Assembly (NCBI GenBank): GCA_003140315.1
Contig: PLJS01000309.1
Coordinates: 1-57,382, forward strand
Length of the DNA: 57,382 bases
Source of the DNA: Hyphomicrobiales bacterium
GTDB taxonomy: Bacteria; Pseudomonadota; Alphaproteobacteria; Rhizobiales; Xanthobacteraceae
Direction: 5' to 3'
Both the position numbers and the translations under genes were made by a program. Below the pieces are notes generated by a model. It was not told where the DNA came from and made no database searches. It was given only the letters and a program-made list of their open reading frames with translations. Positions 51,753 through 57,382 of the stretch are shown here, one piece after another (position 1 is the first letter of the stretch; each line of letters opens with the position of its first letter).

Positions 51753-52819
51753 CGCGCGGCGAGCGGCGCCACACCTAACTCCGCCGCGAGCTTATCGAGC
51801 TGCGCGATCAGCGGCGGCGCGAGCGGCACGCCGTTGCGCGTGCGCTCCGCGTGGCATTCGCGCCGCCGGTCGCCCGGTATGCGGATTTCATCGACGCCCG
51901 GCAGCCGCTTGCTCTCCTTCAGCTCGCCGATATGCCGGTCGACTTCGGCCGTGTAGGCGTCGAGCGGCATGAAGCGCGCGATGTCGAGCGCGATGATGAA
52001 ATGCCCGGTGTTGGTCTCGCTTTTGTCGTCGGCGTTGAAATCGACGACGTCGCGTCCGAACGCTGCGCGGTTGAGCGGGCCGGCCAGCAGGCCGAGCATG
52101 ACGGCGAGGCCTGAGCCCTTGTAGCCGCCGATCGGCAACAGCAGACCTTCGGCGCTGCGCTTCGCATCGGTGACGTCCTCGCCGGTCGCCGTGTTGACCA
52201 TCCAGCCCGGCGGCATCGATTTGCCCTGCAGCGCATAGTTCTTCACGGTACCGTAAGAGACGACGGTCGTCGCCATGTCGAGCACGATCGCGCCTTCGCC
52301 GGACGGCACGCCGATTGCGAGTGGATTGGTGCCGAGCAGCGGGTCGGCGCCGCCCCAGACCGCCATGTGGTTGGCGTTCGCGACCGCCGTGTACATCCCG
52401 ATCATGCCCGCCGCGGCCGGCATCTCGGCGTAAAGCCCGGCTGGCCCTGCATGGTTGGAACGCCGCACGCCGACCCAGGCGACGCCGGTCTCGCGCGCCA
52501 GCGCGATCGCGGTTTCGGCCGCACGCGACATCACCAGATGGCCCATGCCGTTGTCGCCATCGACCAGCGCGGTCGCGGGCGCCAACGTTGCGACCGTTAT
52601 GTTGGGCCGCGCGTTGAAGCCGCCGGCCTTGAGCCGCCGCACATATTGCGGCAGGCGGAACACGCCATGCGCATCGGCGCCGGTGAGGTCGGCCTCGCTC
52701 ATCAGCATGGCGCATTTTGCCGCATCGTCCTGCGGCAGCCCGGCGGCGGCGAGCGCATCCGTTATGAACGCCCGGATCGCCGAAGCCGGAACACGCCGAA
52801 ACCCTGAATTGTCCGCCAT
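51749..52819 (-). CDS. Ldh-family (malate/L-lactate/ureidoglycolate dehydrogenase type) oxidoreductase
   Basis: The protein has 356 residues from ATG 52819; an ATG 12 codons earlier is weaker. Conserved marks are DAHGVFRLPQYVRRL with the catalytic histidine, VRRSNHAGPAGLYAEM and the NAD-side TNPLAIGVPSGEG. The family uses NAD(P) in a non-Rossmann fold to oxidise 2-hydroxy acids or reduce delta-1-piperideine-2-carboxylate. It is convergent with the Gfo/Idh gene and divergent from the NADH dehydrogenase gene. Confidence 0.9.
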   Translation of the reverse strand: MADNSGFRRVPASAIRAFITDALAAAGLPQDDAAKCAMLMSEADLTGADAHGVFRLPQYVRRLKAGGFNARPNITVATLAPATALVDGDNGMGHLVMSRAAETAIALARETGVAWVGVRRSNHAGPAGLYAEMPAAAGMIGMYTAVANANHMAVWGGADPLLGTNPLAIGVPSGEGAIVLDMATTVVSYGTVKNYALQGKSMPPGWMVNTATGEDVTDAKRSAEGLLLPIGGYKGSGLAVMLGLLAGPLNRAAFGRDVVDFNADDKSETNTGHFIIALDIARFMPLDAYTAEVDRHIGELKESKRLPGVDEIRIPGDRRRECHAERTRNGVPLAPPLIAQLDKLAAELGVAPLAAR

Positions 52820-52966
52820 CTGCCTGCCTTGCTGCGTTCCTATAGGGCGTGGCAATCAAGTCGATTGCGCAAAGATATTTCAAGTGCCGGATCGTCCGGT
52901 CCACGATGTAAGGCGCGCAAAGGCATCTTATATTTTGATAGGACATCCAGGATGGGAGCGTCGATC
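52820..52966. other. Divergent region between the Ldh-family and NADH dehydrogenase genes
   Basis: The 147 bases include an AT-rich patch (52920-52945), suitable for the plus-strand promoter. No palindrome, terminator or small gene was recognised. Confidence 0.4.
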
Positions 52967-54277
52967 ATGAATCCCGCTCGCCCCCGCGTCGTCATCGTTG
53001 GCGCCGGCTTCGGGGGCCTCTCGGTCGCGAAAGCGCTCGCCGGCAAGCCGTTCGATGTGACCGTGATCGATCAGCACAATTATCATCTGTTTCAGCCGCT
53101 GCTCTATCAAGTCGCGACCGCGGGGCTTTCGCCGGCCGATATCGCCTCGCCGATCCGCGGCATCCTGCATCGCCAGCAAAACGCAAACGTCATGCTCGCC
53201 GAGGTCTCGGGCGTCGATGTCGCGCGGCGCGAGGTCTTGGCGGAAGGCCGCCGCATTGCGTTCGACACGCTGATCCTCGCGACCGGCGCGCAGCACGCCT
53301 ATTTCGGCCACGACGACTGGGCGGCGTTCGCCCCCGGGCTGAAGACCATCGACGACGCCACTTACATCCGCCTGCGCATCCTGCTCGCCTTCGAGAAGGC
53401 CGAGACAGAACCGGACCCGCAAGAACGCGCGCGGCTCCTCAATTTCGTGGTGGTCGGTGGCGGGCCGACCGGCGTCGAGATGGCAGGCGCGATCGCGGAA
53501 CTCGCGAGCCGGGCGCTTGCCGCCGACTTTCGTTCGATCGATCCGCGCTGCGCCCGCATCATCCTGGTGGAGGCGGCGTCGCGGCTGCTTACGCCGTTCG
53601 ACCCTTCGCTGTCGGAGGCCGCCAAGCGCTCGCTCGAGCAGCTTGGCGTCGATGTGCGCCTCGGCGTGGCGGTCACGGCTTGCGACGCCGCCGGCGTATC
53701 TCTCGGGAGTGAGCGCATCGAAGCGCGGACCGTATTGTGGGCGGCCGGCGTGGTGGCGTCGCCCGCAGGGAACTGGGTCGGTGCCGAGACCGACCGCGCC
53801 GGCCGCGCGAAAGTCGCGCCCGATCTCCCGCTGCCCGGCCATCCGGATATCTTCGTGATCGGCGACACTGCGCTCGCGACCGCCGCGGACGGCAAGCCGC
53901 TGCCGGGCGTTGCCCCGTTCGCCAAGCAGCAAGGCCAGTATGTGGCGGCCCTCTTGATCGCGCGTGCCGAGGGCAGGGCGACGGCGCCCTTCCGCTATCG
54001 CGATTTTGGCTCGCTCGCGACGATCGGACGCAAACGCGCGGTCGCGCAGATCGGCTCTCTGAAACTCAAGGGCTTCATCGCCTGGCTGTTATGGAGCGTC
54101 GCGCACATCTATTTCCTGATCGGTTTCCGCAACCGCTTGGTCGTCGCGATGAACTGGGCCTGGAACTACGTGACGTTCCAGCGTGGAACGCGGCTGATCA
54201 CCGGCATTTCGGGCTCGCGCATGGAGGACATGCCGATGCTCGACGAGAAACAGCCGCCCATGCGCGGCGCTGCCTAA
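52967..54277 (+). CDS. ndh: Type II NADH:quinone oxidoreductase-like FAD protein
   Basis: The protein has 436 residues from ATG 52967, with GGGAG eight bases upstream; ATG 52952 is an alternative. The FAD motif is VVIVGAGFGGLSVAKAL and the NADH motif is VVVGGGPTGVEMAGAIAEL (about 163-181). The quinone-side region near residues 40-60 reads NYHLFQPLLYQVATAGL. A C-terminal hydrophobic stretch (FIAWLLWSVAHIYFLIGF) anchors it to the membrane. It transfers electrons from NADH to quinone without pumping protons. Confidence 0.9.
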   Translation: MNPARPRVVIVGAGFGGLSVAKALAGKPFDVTVIDQHNYHLFQPLLYQVATAGLSPADIASPIRGILHRQQNANVMLAEVSGVDVARREVLAEGRRIAFDTLILATGAQHAYFGHDDWAAFAPGLKTIDDATYIRLRILLAFEKAETEPDPQERARLLNFVVVGGGPTGVEMAGAIAELASRALAADFRSIDPRCARIILVEAASRLLTPFDPSLSEAAKRSLEQLGVDVRLGVAVTACDAAGVSLGSERIEARTVLWAAGVVASPAGNWVGAETDRAGRAKVAPDLPLPGHPDIFVIGDTALATAADGKPLPGVAPFAKQQGQYVAALLIARAEGRATAPFRYRDFGSLATIGRKRAVAQIGSLKLKGFIAWLLWSVAHIYFLIGFRNRLVVAMNWAWNYVTFQRGTRLITGISGSRMEDMPMLDEKQPPMRGAA

Positions 54278-54278
54278 G

Positions 54279-55586
54279 CTACACTGCGGCCCGCCACAGC
54301 TCCGCACGCCAGCGCAGAGCAATGAGCAGCGTAAAGACCAGGCCGACGATCGCGTAGGACGACGCCATTGCGCGATAACCGATCGCGTCGATCAGCGGGC
54401 CGGCCGCAAGCAGGCCGAGCGGCAGGCTGTAGATCGCCATCATCCGCACGCCCATGACGCGGCCGCGGAATTTCTCACCCGCCATTTGCAACAGATTGAT
54501 CTGCAGCGACACCATGCTGAGACTTTGCATGATCCCGGCAAAGACGAGGTACGGGATCCCGTAGAACGGCGCCGGCACCTGCGCGAAGCCGAGCAGAAAT
54601 ACGTACCAGATCACCGACGACACCATCATCGTGCGGGTCAGACGCGTTACGCCACCGAGATTGCTGAGAATGATCGAGCCGGCGAGCGAGCCGACCGCGA
54701 AGCTGGCGACCATGAGGCCGAGGCCGGTCTGATCGAGCCCGTAAACATTCTTCGCCGCGTAGGGCATCAGTCCGTTGGTCAGCGGAAACGCCGAAAGGTT
54801 GGTCAGGAAGGCGAGCGAGACGAGCGCGAGCAGGACGGGCGTATTCCAGGTGTGCGCCAGGCCCTCCTTCAGGTCCTGCCACGGCGATTTTCCGGCCGCT
54901 TCCTCCGGCGTCATGGCGAGTTCGACATGCCGCACCGGCGCAGTGTCGCCGAGCATCAGCAATGCGCCGACGATATAGAAACTCGTGATGATGACATAAG
55001 CCGGTGCCATGCCGAACAGCGTGAAGATGCTGGCACCCGCGAGCGCGCCGGCGACCCGCGCCGAGTCCTGCGTCGTGCGCGACATGCTGAGTGCGCTGAT
55101 GAGCGTATTCGCCGGCATGGTCTCGGCGATCAGCGCGCCGCGCACGCCGAGATCGGACGGGCGGACGAGGCCCATGAAGGCCGTGACGATAATGACGATC
55201 AAGGGCCTGATCGACCCCGACAGCGCGAATATCAGCAGCGTCGAGGCGAACACCGCATAGGCGGCGCGCATGCCGAGCAGCAGCGACTTGTGCCCGAGGC
55301 GATCGCCGACGACGCCGTAGAGCGGCGCGATCAGCGTGCCGAGATATTGCATGGCGCCGAATACGGTGAGCCAGAGCACCGATCCGGTTTCGACCAGTAC
55401 GTACCAGCCGAGAATGATCGTTTCCATCTCGAAGGCCCACGACGTCAGCAGGTCGGCGGGCCACTGGAAACGGAAGCTGCGCTCGCGAAACGGCGCAAGC
55501 ATCGCGTAGCGCAGAGCACCGCGCGCGGATTCGTCGCGCGGCGTCTCGTCGATGTCGCTGGAAATCCCGGTCCGGCGGTCGAGCAT
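54279..55586 (-). CDS. MFS transporter (12-helix, exporter type)
   Basis: The protein has 435 residues from an ATG with AAGGT upstream; an ATG 17 codons earlier is possible. It has twelve hydrophobic segments, and the motif A-like loop reads GVVGDRLGHKSLLLG (about 92-106). Overall it resembles the MFS_3/enterobactin-exporter-like group. The substrate is not predictable. It is convergent with the NADH dehydrogenase gene (one base between the stops) and lies 102 bases downstream of the acyl-CoA dehydrogenase gene. Confidence 0.88.
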   Translation of the reverse strand: MLDRRTGISSDIDETPRDESARGALRYAMLAPFRERSFRFQWPADLLTSWAFEMETIILGWYVLVETGSVLWLTVFGAMQYLGTLIAPLYGVVGDRLGHKSLLLGMRAAYAVFASTLLIFALSGSIRPLIVIIVTAFMGLVRPSDLGVRGALIAETMPANTLISALSMSRTTQDSARVAGALAGASIFTLFGMAPAYVIITSFYIVGALLMLGDTAPVRHVELAMTPEEAAGKSPWQDLKEGLAHTWNTPVLLALVSLAFLTNLSAFPLTNGLMPYAAKNVYGLDQTGLGLMVASFAVGSLAGSIILSNLGGVTRLTRTMMVSSVIWYVFLLGFAQVPAPFYGIPYLVFAGIMQSLSMVSLQINLLQMAGEKFRGRVMGVRMMAIYSLPLGLLAAGPLIDAIGYRAMASSYAIVGLVFTLLIALRWRAELWRAAV

Positions 55587-55688
55587 TCGGGCGGACCTTA
55601 GCTGATCGGCGGTTCGGCGCCGCCGGCAAATGCGCATGGGCGCGGTGCGCCGTCGTGCCCGATGCTGCGCTGCGGCATCCCGGCGCGG

Positions 55689-56858
55689 TTAATACGACCG
55701 CGGCAAGCCCAGCACATGCTCTGCGACATAGGAGAGGATCAGGTTGGTCGAGATCGGCGCCACCGAATAAAGCCGCGTCTCGCGGAACTTGCGCTCGATG
55801 TCGAATTCCTCCGCGAAGCCGAAGCCGCCATGGGTCTGCACGCACATGTCGGCGGCCGCCCACGAGGCATCGGCGGCGAGCAGCTTCGCCATATTGGCCT
55901 CCGCGCCGCAGTCGCGGCCCTGCTCGTAGAGCGCGGCCGCCTCGTGCACCATGAGTTCGGCGGCACGCATCTGCGCATAGGCGCGCGCGATCGGAAACTG
56001 GATGCCCTGGTTCTGTCCGATCGGCCGGCCGAACACGGTGCGTTCCTTGGCGTAGGCGCCAGCCTTCGCGATGAACCACTTGCAGTCGCCGATGCATTCC
56101 GCGCCGATCAGGATACGCTCGGCATTCATGCCGGCGAGGACATAGCGGAAACCTTGGCCTTCCTCGCCGATGAGGTTCTCGGCCGGCACGCGCAGGTCGT
56201 CGAAGAACACCTCGGTGGTCGCGTGGTTCATCATGGTGCGGATCGGATTGATCTTGATGCTCGTGCTAGCCGCGAGATGCATATCGACGAGAAACACCGA
56301 GAGGCCGTCGGTTCGCTTCTTGATCTGCTCGCGCGGCGTGGTGCGGGCGAGCAGCAGCATCAGGTCGGAATGTTCCGCGCGCGAGGTCCAGATTTTCTGT
56401 CCGTTGATGACATAAGCGTCATTGCCGTCGCGCACGGCGGTCGTACGCAGCGCGAGCGTGTCGGTGCCCGACGTCGGCTCGGTGACGCCGAAGGCCTGCA
56501 GGCGCAGTTCGCCGCTCGCGATCTTCGGCAAATAGCGCTGCTTCTGGTCGGCGTTGCCGTGACGCAGCACCGTGCCCATGGTGTACATCTGCGCATGGCA
56601 GGCAGCGCCGTTGCAGCCCGACGCGTGGATTTCCTCCATGATGGCCGCAGCCGCCGTCATGGTGAGCCCGCTGCCGCCGTATTCCTCGGGAATCAGCGCG
56701 GCGAGAAAGCCGGCTTCCGTCAGCGCGCGGACGAATTCGGTCGGATAGGCGCGCTCGCGATCGAGCGCGCGCCAGTACTCGCCCGGAAAGCCGGCGCAGA
56801 GCGTGCGAACCGACGCCCGGATGCTGGCAAGCTCTTCGTCGTTGCGCGCGGCGGACAT
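55689..56858 (-). CDS. Acyl-CoA dehydrogenase
   Basis: This 389-residue flavoprotein has the usual three domains. Marks are VTEPTSGTDTLALRTTAVRDG around residues 137-157 for FAD and substrate binding, KIWTSRAEHSDLMLLL in the beta domain and QTHGGFGFAEEFDIERKFRE in the C-terminal helical domain. It oxidises an acyl-CoA to the 2-enoyl-CoA. Its start shares one base with the stop of the MaoC-like gene (TAATG), so the two enzymes are coupled. They may be consecutive steps of one acyl-CoA pathway. Confidence 0.93.
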   Translation of the reverse strand: MSAARNDEELASIRASVRTLCAGFPGEYWRALDRERAYPTEFVRALTEAGFLAALIPEEYGGSGLTMTAAAAIMEEIHASGCNGAACHAQMYTMGTVLRHGNADQKQRYLPKIASGELRLQAFGVTEPTSGTDTLALRTTAVRDGNDAYVINGQKIWTSRAEHSDLMLLLARTTPREQIKKRTDGLSVFLVDMHLAASTSIKINPIRTMMNHATTEVFFDDLRVPAENLIGEEGQGFRYVLAGMNAERILIGAECIGDCKWFIAKAGAYAKERTVFGRPIGQNQGIQFPIARAYAQMRAAELMVHEAAALYEQGRDCGAEANMAKLLAADASWAAADMCVQTHGGFGFAEEFDIERKFRETRLYSVAPISTNLILSYVAEHVLGLPRSY

Positions 56859-57382
56859 TAGTTGGCGATCTCGGCACGTCCATTATTCAGCGCGATCACG
56901 TTGCGCTCGACCACGCGCGAGCGGAAGCTGACGATACCGCCGTCGCGCCACATCTCGGTGCGGATGGTTTCGCCGGGAAACACCGGCGCGGAGAAGCGCA
57001 CGTCGAAGCCGGTGATCTTCGTCGGATCGTATTTGCACACCGTGGAGATGACCGCGCGGCAGGCGGTGCCGTAGGTACACAGCCCGTGCAGGATCGGCCG
57101 CGGGAATCCCGCCATCTTCGCCACCTTGGGATCGCGGTGCAGCGGATTGCGGTCGCCGGAGAGCGCGTAGATGAACGCCTGATCCGCGCGCGTGTCGCAT
57201 TCATGCGTGAGGTCCGGCGCGCGCGTCGGCAGTTGATGCGGCTCGGGCGCGCCGTCCTTTGGACCGCCGAAGCCGCCGTCGCCGCGCGCGAACGTGGTGG
57301 AAACCAGCGTACAGAGCTTGTCAGTGGAGGTCTTCTCGCGCATCACCCGCTCGGTCACGATCACCGCGCCCTTGTCCTTGCC
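56858..57382 (-). CDS. MaoC-like enoyl-CoA hydratase (partial, C-terminal 174 residues)
   Basis: The reading frame stays open to the right edge, so the N-terminus is outside the window. The visible part contains the hydratase 2 motif ALSGDRNPLHRDPKVAKMAGF followed by ILHGLCTYGTACRAV, typical of hot-dog-fold R-specific enoyl-CoA hydratases. The aspartate and histidine of SGDRNPLHRD are the expected catalytic pair. It would hydrate the enoyl-CoA made by the adjacent acyl-CoA dehydrogenase. In full-length family members a related non-catalytic half precedes this one. Confidence 0.88.
   Translation of the reverse strand, partial: GKDKGAVIVTERVMREKTSTDKLCTLVSTTFARGDGGFGGPKDGAPEPHQLPTRAPDLTHECDTRADQAFIYALSGDRNPLHRDPKVAKMAGFPRPILHGLCTYGTACRAVISTVCKYDPTKITGFDVRFSAPVFPGETIRTEMWRDGGIVSFRSRVVERNVIALNNGRAEIAN

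Noticed and set aside
1-57382. tRNA, rRNA, CRISPR arrays, insertion sequences or prophage genes
   Set aside because: None was recognised when reading either strand; no evenly spaced repeats, transposase or integrase motifs were seen.

Overview
The window is a high-GC, gene-dense chromosomal segment, most likely from an alphaproteobacterium of the order Hyphomicrobiales (Bradyrhizobium/Xanthobacteraceae side). The evidence is the mix of families: a MASE4 hybrid kinase, a DUF2849-CysI-DUF934 sulfite reductase operon, several CoxL form-II molybdoenzymes, Liv-type transporters, and short GC-rich palindromes of a kind common in that group. No rRNA, tRNA, CRISPR array, insertion sequence or phage gene was recognised. 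The assignment is inference; no database search was possible.

Layout. (1) 1-6383, minus strand: a catabolic/uptake operon encoding a carboxymuconolactone-decarboxylase-family protein, a 3-hydroxyisobutyrate-dehydrogenase-like enzyme, an old-yellow-enzyme/FAD reductase and a branched-chain-amino-acid-type ABC transporter cut by the left edge. An 18-bp perfect palindrome lies in its leader. (2) 6937-8625: a predicted membrane-anchored regulator with TPR-like repeats. (3) 8887-22428: a signalling and polysaccharide block. On the plus strand are a FixJ/LuxR response regulator, a MASE4-PAS-PAS hybrid kinase, a REC-HPt protein and a GH113-like glycosidase. On the minus strand are a stand-alone HPt protein, a BcsB-like protein, a GT2 synthase carrying an N-terminal GspE/MshEN-like domain, a GT-C-like membrane protein, a REC protein with a degenerate GGDEF domain and a small outer-membrane barrel. 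This is the best candidate for an undescribed system: a synthase-dependent exopolysaccharide machine with its own phosphorelay.

(4) 22908-25410: assimilatory sulfite reduction. (5) 25474-30127: two convergent CoxL-type subunits without small or medium partners. (6) 30225-41406: an almost complete type II secretion system. gspE-F-G-H-I-J-K-L-M and a GspC/N-like gene run on the minus strand, and a lipoprotein-type secretin gspD plus a truncated prepilin peptidase gspO run divergently. (7) 41424-44607: a MarR-controlled HlyD/DHA2 drug efflux operon with a palindrome over its promoter. (8) 44703-49207: a complete CoxM-CoxS-HD-CoxL operon. (9) 49364-54277: two Gfo/Idh/MocA oxidoreductases separated by three strong hairpins, an Ldh-type dehydrogenase and a type II NADH dehydrogenase. 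(10) 54279-57382: an MFS exporter, an acyl-CoA dehydrogenase and a MaoC-like dehydratase cut by the right edge.

Many minus-strand neighbours overlap by ATGA or lie within a few bases, so most blocks are probably transcribed as single operons.
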